Below are positions 1 to 8,576 of a stretch of DNA of 64,000 nt, in pieces. Position numbers and translations under genes: made by a program. Origin of the DNA: Methanogranum sp963676045 (lineage in GTDB: Archaea; Thermoplasmatota; Thermoplasmata; Methanomassiliicoccales; Methanomethylophilaceae); the NCBI GenBank assembly GCA_963676045.1, contig OY780938.1, forward strand, positions 1,364,001-1,428,000, in the 5' to 3' direction. Every line of letters starts with the position of its first letter. The stretch's first letter is position 1. A model generated the notes under the pieces. That model was not told the DNA's origin. It saw only the letters and a program-made list of their open reading frames with translations, and did not search any database.

Positions 1-1
1 T

Positions 2-784
2 GATATAGTGATAAAGGTGGAGCATCCGCTTGGAATAAATCCAAGGGCTCAGATGTTGGCATCGATCCTTAGTAAAAAGGTCGCTATCGGTGCTACACAT
101 CTGTTGGTCGATATACCAACTGGAGCTGGCACAAAGGTACCTACCATAGAGGTGGCCCGTACATACGCCAGGGATTTCATGGATCTAGGCGAGGCATTGG
201 GTATGCACATCGAATGTGCGATAACATATGCCGATCAGCCTGTAGGAAATGCGATAGGCCCCATATTGGAGGCAAAGGAATGCATAAGCATATTGGAGGG
301 AGCCAAACACCCGTCAAGTGTGATCGAGAAATCGTGCGACCTTGCAGGCATAATCTTGGAGATGGGAGGTTACAACAATGGTTCTGCCAAGGCCAGAGAG
401 ATATTGGATTCAGGCGAGGCATTGAAGAAATTCAGGGAGATAGTATCCGCACAAGGTGGAAGTCCCACTTTGAAGTCGGAGGACCTGGTTCCAGGAAAGT
501 ATGTATTCGATATAGTATCCACTTCTTCTGGGTATGTTCATAATATAAGCAATAAAGATATTGCATCGGTCGCAAAAGCAGCAGGCGCTCCTTCGGATAA
601 AGGTGCAGGCATCATCCTTCATAGGAAGAAAGGTCAGAGGGTGGAGGTAGGAGATCTCCTATTCCAGATATATGCAGACAATGAGGCAAAATTAAGTCGT
701 GCAAAAGACCTTGCTGTAAAGTACAAGCCCTTCGAGATAGAGGGAATGCTATTAAAAAGAGTCACTGCTACAAGGGTAAGATGA
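2..784 (+). CDS. AMP phosphorylase, 3' part (cut by window edge)
   Basis: This is the C-terminal half of a nucleoside phosphorylase of the archaeal AMP phosphorylase/thymidine phosphorylase family, which releases the base from AMP and yields ribose-1,5-bisphosphate for the type III RuBisCO AMP pathway. The frame is open to base 2 and the protein certainly begins upstream, because family members are about 500 residues and only about 260 are visible. Visible family features include IKVEHPLGINPRA, the glycine-rich DIPTGAGTKVPT stretch and a C-terminal segment with GAGIILHRKKGQRVEVGD. The stop overlaps the start of the next gene (ATGA), so the two are probably cotranscribed. Discrimination between AMP and pyrimidine nucleosides as substrate rests on the archaeal context, not on a residue seen here. 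Confidence 0.85.
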   Translation, partial: DIVIKVEHPLGINPRAQMLASILSKKVAIGATHLLVDIPTGAGTKVPTIEVARTYARDFMDLGEALGMHIECAITYADQPVGNAIGPILEAKECISILEGAKHPSSVIEKSCDLAGIILEMGGYNNGSAKAREILDSGEALKKFREIVSAQGGSPTLKSEDLVPGKYVFDIVSTSSGYVHNISNKDIASVAKAAGAPSDKGAGIILHRKKGQRVEVGDLLFQIYADNEAKLSRAKDLAVKYKPFEIEGMLLKRVTATRVR

Positions 785-1608
785 TGAAAAAGGCATTTTG
801 CTTCACAGTAGACCTCGACAGGGATGTCAACATCTGCATAGATGGCCAGTTGGCGGCAGGATCGGTCGACAGAGGCAGAGGGACGTCGCCAAGATTCGAT
901 TCCACCAGTAGGGGCCTAGTGCTTCTCTCAGGCCTTCTGGATGAATTGGGGGTCAAGGCCACATATTTTGCCGAAGGCAGGACGCTTGAGAACATAGAGT
1001 GCGCTCAGTATCTCAGTGGACACGAGGTCGGAATGCATGGCCTGGATCATGAGGACCTTACAGGTTGCAACGATGTAACCTTGAATGCGGAGATGATAGC
1101 CGCAATACTTCAGAGGTCATCTGATATCGTAACAGATGTAACAGGCAAGATGCCAAGATGCTTCAGGGCACCATATATGAAAATAGATGACCTCATAATC
1201 GATATGTTGCCATCAGCGGGAGTGCTTTACGATTCATCCATGTATGCGCCGATACAAGTCAGCTCGCATCCTTCAAAATGGGAGAACGGGATAATAGAGC
1301 TATCAGTGCCAGAGGATGAGGATTCTACAGGTAATAAGATGTCAGGGTATCTTTGGCCGATGCATGAGGGAAAAAGATCTCCGAAGGATTATATCTCTCT
1401 TTCAGAACATGTAAAGGAAGGGATCTATACGATAGCTACCCACACATGGCACATTTGCGAATCTCGAAAGAGCGGTCTGATGGACGAGACAGCAGCCCTG
1501 AACAATCTGAACAAGATAAGGGAGGTATTGGTAGGTCTAATGGATGCGGGGTTTGCACCAATGACTATACCAAAGGCAGCAGAGAGGTTCTGTCGCACGC
1601 TAGACTAA
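781..1608 (+). CDS. Polysaccharide deacetylase family protein
   Basis: The 275-residue protein has the NodB-type carbohydrate esterase 4 motifs in order: FTVDLDRD near the N terminus (catalytic base and metal-binding aspartate), HEVGMHGLDHEDL around residue 80 (the metal-binding H-x3/4-H motif) and RAPYMK around residue 125. A histidine-containing TIATHTWHI stretch near residue 220 fits the late motif. Such enzymes remove acetyl or formyl groups from amino sugars or related amides. No signal peptide or membrane segment is visible, so it probably acts in the cytoplasm, which is unusual for a cell-wall deacetylase but common in archaea. It overlaps AMP phosphorylase by four bases. The substrate is unknown. 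Confidence 0.8.
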   Translation: MMKKAFCFTVDLDRDVNICIDGQLAAGSVDRGRGTSPRFDSTSRGLVLLSGLLDELGVKATYFAEGRTLENIECAQYLSGHEVGMHGLDHEDLTGCNDVTLNAEMIAAILQRSSDIVTDVTGKMPRCFRAPYMKIDDLIIDMLPSAGVLYDSSMYAPIQVSSHPSKWENGIIELSVPEDEDSTGNKMSGYLWPMHEGKRSPKDYISLSEHVKEGIYTIATHTWHICESRKSGLMDETAALNNLNKIREVLVGLMDAGFAPMTIPKAAERFCRTLD

Positions 1609-1636
1609 TATAATAAAAGGGCCTTCAAAGTTCGGT

Positions 1637-2530
1637 GTGGTTTTGACCGCTCGTTTGATATTAGGCAAGGAAGTTTCCGAGAGTATTTATTCAGAGCTCA
1701 GTGTGAGAATCGGTGCATTGAAGGCCAAGGGAATAACCCCTGGTCTCGCAGTCGTATTGGTGGGCGAAGATCCAGCATCCCAGACATATGTCAGGATGAA
1801 AGGTAAAAAATGTGAAGAGCTGGGAATGCATTCTGTCACCATCAGGCTGCCTGAGAGTACGACCGAGGCAGAGTTATTGAATAAAATTCACGAATTGAAT
1901 CATGATCACTCCATACATGGTTTCCTCGTACAATTGCCACTTCCAAAGCATATCAATGAGGATGTAATTATAAATGCAATAGATCCGAAAAAGGATGCTG
2001 ATTGCTTTCACCCCGTAAATGTGGGAAAAATGCTGATAGGCAATCCAGATTTCTTGCCTGCTACTCCTGCAGGAGTTCAACAGATGCTAATCAGATCACA
2101 GATAGAAACGTCTGGAAAACATGTTGTGGTCGTAGGAAGGAGCAACATCGTTGGAAAGCCAATGGCAGCACTTATGTTGCAAAAAGGAAAGGGTGCCGAT
2201 TCAACAGTTACATTGGTGCACTCAAAGACAAAGGACATAGGGTCAATAACAAGGCAGGCCGACATATTGATCGTTGCAATAGGCAAGCCGATGTTCATAA
2301 CGAAGGACATGGTAAAGGAAGGTGCTGTTGTAATCGATGTTGGTACGAACAAGATCCCCGACCCATCAGCGAAGGACGGTTCAAGACAAGTGGGGGATGT
2401 GGATTTTGAGAACGTCAAAGAGATCGCATCTGCAATAACCCCTGTACCTAAGGGGGTCGGACCGATGACAATATGTATGTTGATGGCGAATGCAGTTAAA
2501 GCGGCTGAGAACGCCGTTTCTTCCAGGTGA
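1637..2530 (+). CDS. folD: Bifunctional methylenetetrahydrofolate dehydrogenase/cyclohydrolase
   Basis: FolD interconverts methylene-, methenyl- and formyl-tetrahydrofolate in the cytoplasm. The 297-residue length is typical. Visible motifs are SQTYVRMKGKKCEELGM (tyrosine and lysine of the active site), GFLVQLPLPKHI, the nucleotide-binding GRSNIVGKPMAALM and PKGVGPMTICML near the C terminus. The start is GTG at 1637; TTG at 1643 is an alternative. Most classical methanogens rely on tetrahydromethanopterin, so a folD gene suggests that this lineage runs at least some one-carbon biosynthesis on folate, in line with the inferred Methanomassiliicoccales affiliation. kptA follows one base after the stop. 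Confidence 0.95.
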   Translation: MVLTARLILGKEVSESIYSELSVRIGALKAKGITPGLAVVLVGEDPASQTYVRMKGKKCEELGMHSVTIRLPESTTEAELLNKIHELNHDHSIHGFLVQLPLPKHINEDVIINAIDPKKDADCFHPVNVGKMLIGNPDFLPATPAGVQQMLIRSQIETSGKHVVVVGRSNIVGKPMAALMLQKGKGADSTVTLVHSKTKDIGSITRQADILIVAIGKPMFITKDMVKEGAVVIDVGTNKIPDPSAKDGSRQVGDVDFENVKEIASAITPVPKGVGPMTICMLMANAVKAAENAVSSR

Positions 2531-2531
2531 T

Positions 2532-3215
2532 ATGATGATAAGAGATTGTGAGAATCATGGATATTTCCGGGATGAATATTGCCCGATCTGTGGAGAAGAG
2601 GGCAAATTCATAATGAGTGATTACGAGGTAGAAAAGTTAGGAAGGACCATGGCTGGAATACTCAGGCATGGAAAGTACGAACTTGAAATGGATAATCAAG
2701 GATTTGTCGATGTAAGGGATATTGTTGCGTCTGTCAAAGAAAGGAATCCTCGTATGAAATGGTTAAGGCCCTATCACATAGAGGCAATGGTGGAAACAGA
2801 TCCCAAGGGCAGATATCAGATATCTGGTGCCGATGTAAGGGCAACTTACGGGCATACAATAAAACTAAATCTCAATCTTCCCACTGATAACATTCCATAT
2901 GCCTTGTACTATCCGACCACCGATGAGGAATGCGAGATAATAATGGAAACAGGCATACTTCCATCGGACAGGGCAATGGTCCACTTGTCAAAGACATACT
3001 GGGACGCTGTCAGGGTGGGTACCATCCGTACTGAGGATCCGATAATCCTCGAGATCGATGTTGTCAGCTGTGAAGACGCAGGCATTAGGATCGGAAGGGC
3101 GGCAAAGACAGTTTTCCTATGTGACAGCGTGCCACCAGAGTTCCTCACAATTGTCGAAGAAGAAGACATCGAAGAAGAAGACGATTACGAAGAGGATGAT
3201 GAGAGCGAGGATTGA
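2532..3215 (+). CDS. kptA: RNA 2'-phosphotransferase (Tpt1/KptA family)
   Basis: KptA transfers an internal RNA 2'-phosphate to NAD, releasing nicotinamide and ADP-ribose cyclic phosphate. The 227-residue protein begins with a zinc-binding motif of the archaeal branch (CENHGYFRDEYCPICG), followed by the catalytic domain with ILRHGKYEL, DIVASV, an ATYGHT motif and a late R/G-rich segment. The C terminus is a strongly acidic tail rich in E and D. The start at ATG 2532 is preceded by AGGTGAT, the ribosome-binding sequence seen repeatedly in this window. The biological substrate in archaea is not settled; an RNA 3'-phosphate cyclase gene lies elsewhere in the window (39933-40964), so RNA-end chemistry is represented twice. 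Confidence 0.85.
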   Translation: MMIRDCENHGYFRDEYCPICGEEGKFIMSDYEVEKLGRTMAGILRHGKYELEMDNQGFVDVRDIVASVKERNPRMKWLRPYHIEAMVETDPKGRYQISGADVRATYGHTIKLNLNLPTDNIPYALYYPTTDEECEIIMETGILPSDRAMVHLSKTYWDAVRVGTIRTEDPIILEIDVVSCEDAGIRIGRAAKTVFLCDSVPPEFLTIVEEEDIEEEDDYEEDDESED

Positions 3216-3216
3216 G

Positions 3217-4164
3217 ATGGTGCAGATTCTGAGGCCCGATGAGGTCAAAGCCAAATACGGGCAACTGTTCTGTCAAGGATTCCTTACGATGGTCGATGAA
3301 GACAACGGTATAGCACAGGTAGTGGAAAAGTGCATATCGCGTGGCCCTGGTGAATGGGACGTTGTCAACAGAAGACGTACAGGCGGCGTGATACTGGATA
3401 TCCGCATGGAAGGCTACACCCTCATCATGGACACAATAATAGGCGAGAGGGAACTAAGATTTGGTCCAGTATCTTCCGAAGTCGGAGGTCAGGGGCTTTC
3501 TGCGCTGAAAGTAGAAGGAGACGAGGTGCGTACAACATGGTACGGCATCGCGGGAGCATCGATCGGCATAGGTGCATGCATACCCCAATGCAGTGATGTC
3601 ATAAGGGCAGAATATCCAGATGATTTTAAGATCGGCGGGGCGCACAAAGCACATGTCGACATAATAACTCCTAAGATGGTAAGGGTGGTCATCGGTATCG
3701 ATGATACTGATACGAAGGAGAAGGGGGCATCATGGGTCGTAGGATTGAAGCTAGGGACATCATGTCCTATCGGAAGGTTCATCGATCATAGGATCATACA
3801 ATTGAATCCAAAGGTGCCGAATAAGACCACGAATTGCTGTTCCACCGCAATATCATTCGCAGTGAAGGAAAAGGACATACCGGATCTCATCGAATACTGC
3901 AGGGAGTTCATAAAGATAAACTCATATTCAGAAGGTGCAGTAATGACCGTTTATAAAGGTCTTAAGATTCCAGATCAACTTAGCAAGTTCGGATGGGAAG
4001 CAAAGAGCATCATTTTCACAAAAGAGGATGCCATAAAGGTGGCAGAAGAGAATGGCGTTCAGATAATATCCATAACTGGTATGAAGGGAGTCATCGGGGC
4101 TGTAGCCGCAATAGGTTGTTTTGATTTCGGAGATAAGGCTGCAGGAATTCCAGAGGATTTCAAG
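3217..4164 (+). CDS. Probable methanogenesis marker protein 11 (TiaS-like domain)
   Basis: The 316-residue protein carries VVIGIDDTDTKEKGASW near residue 160, the signature of the domain shared with TiaS, the enzyme that attaches agmatine to the wobble cytidine of tRNA-Ile2. The N-terminal half is unlike full TiaS, and there is no zinc ribbon or OB domain, so I read it as the family named methanogenesis marker protein 11, whose function is unknown. That family name is from memory. The start is ATG 3217, two bases after the kptA stop. Placement between kptA and a cis-prenyltransferase gives little functional guidance. Alternative: a diverged nucleotide-dependent RNA-modifying enzyme. The last codon ends at 4164 and the stop TGA occupies 4165-4167. 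Confidence 0.6.
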
Positions 4165-4171
4165 TGATTTA

Positions 4172-4954
4172 ATGACCGTACCTACAATAATAACAAAAAC
4201 TGCTTATTCACAATATGAAAAGCAATTATTGAAGGAGGTCAGAGAGGGTGGTGCGATACCGAAGCATCTTGCGATAATCATGGATGGTAATCGCAGATAT
4301 GCAGAAGAGGTGCTCAAGGAAGAAGTCAACATAGGTCACGGCCTAGGCGAGTTGAAATTGGAGGAGCTCTTGGACTGGTGTCTTGGCCTAGGGATAAAAT
4401 ATGTGACCGTGTTCGCATTCTCAACAGAGAATTTTTCAAGAGGTTCAACAGAGATCGAGTATCTGATGGACCTATTCGAGGCATCTTTGTACAAGATCGC
4501 CGATCTTCCAAAGACACACGAGGAAGGCATGAGGGTCAGAGTTATGGGTGAAAGGAATTTAATTTCTGACAATCTGAAGGAGGCTATCGATTACGCAGAG
4601 AAAAAGACGAGCTCGTACAGCAATTTCAATTTCACCATCGCTATGGCTTATGGAAGCAGACAAGAGATAATTTGTGCTGTTAAGGACATAGCACGCAAGG
4701 TTCGCGATGGAGAGATGGAATTGGAGGACATATCCGAAGAGGCCTTCTCAAGACACCTTTATACGTCGGATCTCCCCGATCCGGATCTAATACTTCGCAC
4801 ATCCGGGGAGGTCAGGATCTCGAATTTCTTGTTATGGCAGATAGCATATTCGGAGCTATACTTTACCGATGTCTATTGGCCAGGATTCAGGTACATAGAT
4901 CTTTTGAGGGCGGTAAGGTCTTATCAGCAGCGTGTAAGACGTTACGGGGTATGA
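4172..4954 (+). CDS. uppS: Cis-prenyltransferase (polyprenyl diphosphate synthase)
   Basis: This enzyme condenses isopentenyl diphosphate units in cis onto an allylic primer, making the long polyprenyl diphosphate that becomes the lipid carrier for glycan assembly. The 260-residue protein shows HLAIIMDGNRRYA with the essential aspartate, FAFSTENFSR, and the C-terminal DLILRTSGEVRISNFL block with the substrate-binding arginines, followed by the usual W-P-G-F region. The start at ATG 4172 fits the family length. In archaea the product is commonly built on GGPP, which the synthase at 18258 would supply. The next gene begins two bases after its stop, so the two are probably cotranslated. Confidence 0.92.
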   Translation: MTVPTIITKTAYSQYEKQLLKEVREGGAIPKHLAIIMDGNRRYAEEVLKEEVNIGHGLGELKLEELLDWCLGLGIKYVTVFAFSTENFSRGSTEIEYLMDLFEASLYKIADLPKTHEEGMRVRVMGERNLISDNLKEAIDYAEKKTSSYSNFNFTIAMAYGSRQEIICAVKDIARKVRDGEMELEDISEEAFSRHLYTSDLPDPDLILRTSGEVRISNFLLWQIAYSELYFTDVYWPGFRYIDLLRAVRSYQQRVRRYGV

Positions 4955-4955
4955 A

Positions 4956-6680
4956 ATGTCATCGGACATCATATTCCTTCACGCACCAAGTGTGTATGAT
5001 TTCAGGAAGAAGCCGATATTTTATGGTCCAGTCAGTGATGTGATACCATCATCACCAGTGTTCGAATGCTATCCTATCGGATTCATGACCATATCCTCTC
5101 ATCTTGAGGCTGCAGGGTTCAGGACAAGAATAGTTAATATCGCAGTACAGATGTTGAAAAGTGATACTTTCGATGTCGAGAAGAGGATAAAATCATTGCA
5201 TGCCGATGTATTCGCGATAGACCTGCATTGGATGCCTCATGCTCATGGAGCGATAGAACTCGCCAAGATAGTCAAAAAGTACCATCCTGATTCGAAGATA
5301 GAATTCGGAGGTTTCACCTCATCATATTTCTGGGAGGAATTGATTCAAAGGCCAGAAGTGGATCTCATCATGCGCGGAGACACGACAGAGGTTCCCACTG
5401 TAATGATGATGGAAGCATTGAGCAAAGGTACCGAGGATCTTTCAGATATACCGAATCTAGTATGGAAGGATAAAGAAGGCCGCATACACAATAACGGGAT
5501 AACATATTCTTTGGATTCTTTGGATGAGGTCATATTCGATTATGGCGACATGATAAAATGCGTCATGAGGACGATGGACATAAAGGGAGCACTCCCCTGG
5601 TATGGTTGGGATAAGAAACCGCTCACTTCAGTCTTCACTGTAAGGGGATGTTCGATCAATTGTGCAGAATGCGGCGGATCGCATTTCGCAAACGATAAGG
5701 TCGTATGCAGGAAGGCGCCTGCATATAGGAGTCCAGAGAGATTAGCGGAGGATCTTGAAAACATACAACGCTATCTAAAATCACCTGTTTTCATCGTAGG
5801 CGACCTCAGACAACATAGCATGGGGTATGCAGAGAGATTTTTGAAAGAGGTGAAGGACAGAAGGATAGAGAATCATGTCGTCATCGAGCTCTTCAATGGT
5901 GCAAATGCAGATTATTTCAAAAGCGTGGACCGGGCATTCGAAGGTGGCTGGAGCATCGAGTTCTCTCCAGATTCCTACGATGAAGAAGTCAGGATGGCAT
6001 TGGGGAAAGGATACACCAATGAGAACATCGAAAGGACGGTCGAGGCCGCATTCAAAAACGGATGCAATAGGATGGACATGTTCTATATGAACGGTCTACC
6101 TTTTCAGACAATAGAAAGTGCAATAAACAGTGCCAAAGCCTCAAAGAAACTATGGTCCCTTGTAAACAAGGAAGATGGATTGTTCATCTACAATGCGCCA
6201 TTCGCCCCATTCGTGGACCCAGGCAGCAGAGTGTTCGAGGATCCTGAGAGATGGGGATACAAATTGTATGCTAAGACGCTGGAGGAGCACAGGCAGAGAT
6301 TGGACAATCCTTCTTGGAAGTATGTTCTTTCTTATGAGACCAAATGGATGAATCGCGACGACATAGCGGAGGTCTCATATGATGCTGCGAATGTTCTCGC
6401 AACAATGGAATTCGAAAGCGGACGCATTTCCAAAGAGATATTGGATTCAAGGAAAGAACGGACCGAGACAGCTCGCGCATTAATGCATGATATCGATATC
6501 ATAATGAAAATAAACGACAAGGAAGAGCGTGAGCAGAAGCTTTGGGAGACCAAAGATAGAAGCATCGGGCTTGTCAATTCAACGATATGTAATAAAAACG
6601 ATCTGGATTGGGATACGGGATCGATATACACCAACGGGTTCCGTGTGGTTTCAGGCCTTATAAGAAGAAAGAGAAATTGA
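4956..6680 (+). CDS. B12-binding radical SAM protein (Ta0216-like)
   Basis: The 574-residue protein combines an N-terminal cobalamin-binding-like domain (residues about 1-180) with a radical SAM domain whose cluster motif is CSINCAEC (C-x3-C-x2-C) near residue 230. The cobalamin domain lacks an obvious D-x-H-x2-G motif, so B12 may bind base-off without a protein histidine. Family knowledge: such proteins catalyse methylations or rearrangements on unreactive carbons. I believe it belongs to the group called the Ta0216 family after a Thermoplasma protein, but this is recall. It directly follows the cis-prenyltransferase with a one-base gap, which makes a prenyl lipid or glycan-carrier substrate conceivable. 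The C-terminal 150 residues are helical and of unknown function. Confidence 0.75.
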   Translation: MSSDIIFLHAPSVYDFRKKPIFYGPVSDVIPSSPVFECYPIGFMTISSHLEAAGFRTRIVNIAVQMLKSDTFDVEKRIKSLHADVFAIDLHWMPHAHGAIELAKIVKKYHPDSKIEFGGFTSSYFWEELIQRPEVDLIMRGDTTEVPTVMMMEALSKGTEDLSDIPNLVWKDKEGRIHNNGITYSLDSLDEVIFDYGDMIKCVMRTMDIKGALPWYGWDKKPLTSVFTVRGCSINCAECGGSHFANDKVVCRKAPAYRSPERLAEDLENIQRYLKSPVFIVGDLRQHSMGYAERFLKEVKDRRIENHVVIELFNGANADYFKSVDRAFEGGWSIEFSPDSYDEEVRMALGKGYTNENIERTVEAAFKNGCNRMDMFYMNGLPFQTIESAINSAKASKKLWSLVNKEDGLFIYNAPFAPFVDPGSRVFEDPERWGYKLYAKTLEEHRQRLDNPSWKYVLSYETKWMNRDDIAEVSYDAANVLATMEFESGRISKEILDSRKERTETARALMHDIDIIMKINDKEEREQKLWETKDRSIGLVNSTICNKNDLDWDTGSIYTNGFRVVSGLIRRKRN

Positions 6681-6713
6681 ATATCCTTCTTACTACCTTT
6701 CTATATAATATAG

Positions 6714-6732
6714 GAGAGGGGATGCCCCTCTC
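6714..6732. terminator. Bidirectional hairpin between convergent genes
   Basis: A perfect 8-bp stem (GAGAGGGG, 6714-6721, with CCCCTCTC, 6725-6732) with a three-base loop sits between the radical SAM gene (+) and proC (-). It overlaps the proC stop codon. A short T-rich run follows on the + side. The position suggests a shared transcription terminator. Confidence 0.5.
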
Positions 6733-7573
6733 ATTTGGTTTTTCCCATTTCAACGGACCTTCTTATCGCTGCGCTCACAGCATCTAGAACGATCGATTCA
6801 AAATCAAGGTCGTTCAGCACCTTTACGCCTTCGATAGTCGTACCTCCTGGCGAGCAAACACCATCGATCAGCTGTTCTGGTGTCATACCGCTTTCGAGTA
6901 TCATCTTTCCAGCCCCTATCATGGATTGGGCAGCTAGTTCAGTGGCAGACTTTCTTGGCAATCCTGAAAGTACGCCAGCATCAGAAATTGCCCTGACCAT
7001 CATATACATGAAAGCAGGTGAACTTCCACTGACGCCCGTAACGGCATCTAAATCGCATTCCCGGACCTCAACGGCCAATCCAAGTGCGGACAATATCACA
7101 TTTACTGTCTTCATATCCTCATCTGTTGCGTTTGTCCCCCTCACATATGCGGATGCGCCTTCCAATACCATGCAACAGTGGTTAGGCATCACTCTAATAA
7201 TTTTACAATCTGGCACATATTGATTTATGGTGCTTATTTTTACTCCTGCAGCTATACTGATAAGTAGATGATTCGATCCAAGTTTAAGATGTTCCTCTTC
7301 GAAAAGCGCAGGAATCTGTTTTGGTTTTATGGCAAGTATTAGAACGGTCGCTCTTTTTGCAACCTCTGCAGCATTTTCATATACGGATATCCCGTATTTT
7401 TCTGAGACCTTATTGCGCGTCTCTTCGGTGTGAGCGCATGCGATGATTTCATCTTTTTTGTAGACATTTTTCTCTATGAGTCCACTGATCATCGCACCCG
7501 CCATCCTGCCTGCGCCTATGAATCCTATTTTGATCGTCATTGTATCTGCCAGATATATTGCGTTTTCAAGCAT
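6731..7573 (-). CDS. proC: Pyrroline-5-carboxylate reductase
   Basis: ProC reduces 1-pyrroline-5-carboxylate to proline with NAD(P)H. The nucleotide-binding motif GFIGAGRMAGAMISGL lies at the N terminus, and the C-terminal dimerisation domain shows VTGVSGSSPAF and CSPGGTTIEGV. Two starts are possible. ATG 7540 gives the usual 269-residue protein. ATG 7573 adds eleven residues and lies 26 bases from the centre of a TATA-like box (7593-7605), matching the leaderless spacing seen for other first genes here, so I chose it with reservation. It is transcribed alone, divergently from the fpo operon and convergent with the radical SAM gene. Confidence 0.92.
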   Translation of the reverse strand: MLENAIYLADTMTIKIGFIGAGRMAGAMISGLIEKNVYKKDEIIACAHTEETRNKVSEKYGISVYENAAEVAKRATVLILAIKPKQIPALFEEEHLKLGSNHLLISIAAGVKISTINQYVPDCKIIRVMPNHCCMVLEGASAYVRGTNATDEDMKTVNVILSALGLAVEVRECDLDAVTGVSGSSPAFMYMMVRAISDAGVLSGLPRKSATELAAQSMIGAGKMILESGMTPEQLIDGVCSPGGTTIEGVKVLNDLDFESIVLDAVSAAIRRSVEMGKTK

Positions 7574-7592
7574 AAAATAGATTTCTCGCCCC

Positions 7593-7605
7593 TATAATAT
7601 AAATA
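7593..7605 (-). promoter_or_regulatory. TATA-like box for proC
   Basis: The minus-strand sequence TTTATATTATAGG is centred about 26 bases before ATG 7573. It would give a leaderless mRNA if that ATG is used, or about 33 bases of leader if ATG 7540 is used. Confidence 0.45.
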
Positions 7606-7623
7606 AAATTGCGTGCGTGAAAC

Positions 7624-7634
7624 GTTATATATTA
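7624..7634 (+). promoter_or_regulatory. TATA-like box for the fpo operon
   Basis: GTTATATATTA is centred about 27 bases before the fpoA ATG (7656), so the twelve-gene transcript is expected to be leaderless or nearly so. The proC promoter lies back to back with it in a gap of about 80 bases. Confidence 0.55.
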
Positions 7635-7655
7635 ACAAGCCATGCAGGACCACCA

Positions 7656-8018
7656 ATGTCACTAATTATGACCTATCTACCATTGGTCGTCGTGAGCATA
7701 ATTGCTCTCGGTTTCGCACCTTTGTCGTGGTTAGTATCGAGGTTTATCAGACCCACTAAACCAACCGCGTGGATGGAGACAACATATGAGTGCGGTTCGG
7801 AGCCTATCGGAGAGGCTCACGTTCAGTTCAAATTCCAGTACTATTCTTTTGCAATTATTTTTGTGGTTTTTGATCTGGTCGCGACTTTCCTTATGATCTG
7901 GGCTGTTGCTTTCGGAGGCCTTTCTACAATGGCCACCATGTGGATGCTCATCTTCTTCGCGATTTTGATATTGGGTGTGACATACGCGCTCAAAAAGGAG
8001 GAACACGTATGGATATGA
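7656..8018 (+). CDS. fpoA: Fpo-like complex subunit A (NuoA homologue)
   Basis: FpoA is a small membrane subunit at the junction of the peripheral arm and the proton-pumping arm of complex I-type enzymes. The 120-residue protein has three predicted membrane helices (about residues 8-28, 66-86 and 92-111) and the conserved loop ETTYECGSEPIG, whose cysteine and acidic residues line the quinone or methanophenazine entry region in the family, then QFKFQYYSFAIIFVVFD. ATG 7656 was preferred over GTG 7617 because it gives the family N terminus and the right distance from the TATA box. The fpoB start lies inside its last codons. Confidence 0.93.
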   Translation: MSLIMTYLPLVVVSIIALGFAPLSWLVSRFIRPTKPTAWMETTYECGSEPIGEAHVQFKFQYYSFAIIFVVFDLVATFLMIWAVAFGGLSTMATMWMLIFFAILILGVTYALKKEEHVWI

Positions 8019-8572
8019 GTCTCTACCCCCACGCCGTCGCAATGAGTAAGGAGGAGTTCATGACATGGTCTTCGGCCATGATTAATGACCTGCTCTCTGC
8101 TGGTACGAAAAAGACCGTCGATAAATTGACCGGACCTGTCTGGTCCTGGGCTATGAAAAATTCCATGCACCCTCTTCACTGGGGACTCGCTTGCTGTGCT
8201 CTAGAGATGGCAGCGGCATCTGCACCACGTTTTGATGCAGAAAGGTATGGAATGATATACAGATCTTCCCCAAGGCAGACAGATATCCTTTTAGTAAATG
8301 GCTGGATCTCAAAGAAGATCCGTCCAGAGCTCAGGCGCCTTTATGAACAGATCCCCAATCCAAAATGGGTTGTCGCCATGGGCGAGTGTGCCATATCGGG
8401 AGGACCCTGGTACGATTCATACAACACAGTTCAGGGTCTGGATCAGATCGTCCCTGTCGATGTATACATCCCAGGATGTCCAGCAAGACCTGATGCGATG
8501 ATTGACGGATTCATGCTTTTACAGAAGAAGATCGATGATTATTTTGTAAGAGGCGTATTCTTGGAGGACTGA
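8009..8572 (+). CDS. fpoB: Fpo-like complex subunit B (NuoB homologue)
   Basis: FpoB carries the terminal [4Fe-4S] cluster N2 that passes electrons to the membrane-soluble acceptor. The 187-residue protein has the adjacent cysteine pair in HWGLACCALEMAA, then VVAMGECAISGG and YIPGCPARPDA, giving the four conserved cluster ligands. ATG 8009 overlaps the end of fpoA by ten bases and is preceded by AGGAGGAA. An N-terminal stretch of about 45 residues before the core is longer than in the shortest homologues. Confidence 0.96.
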   Translation: MDMSLYPHAVAMSKEEFMTWSSAMINDLLSAGTKKTVDKLTGPVWSWAMKNSMHPLHWGLACCALEMAAASAPRFDAERYGMIYRSSPRQTDILLVNGWISKKIRPELRRLYEQIPNPKWVVAMGECAISGGPWYDSYNTVQGLDQIVPVDVYIPGCPARPDAMIDGFMLLQKKIDDYFVRGVFLED

Positions 8573-8576
8573 GGAA

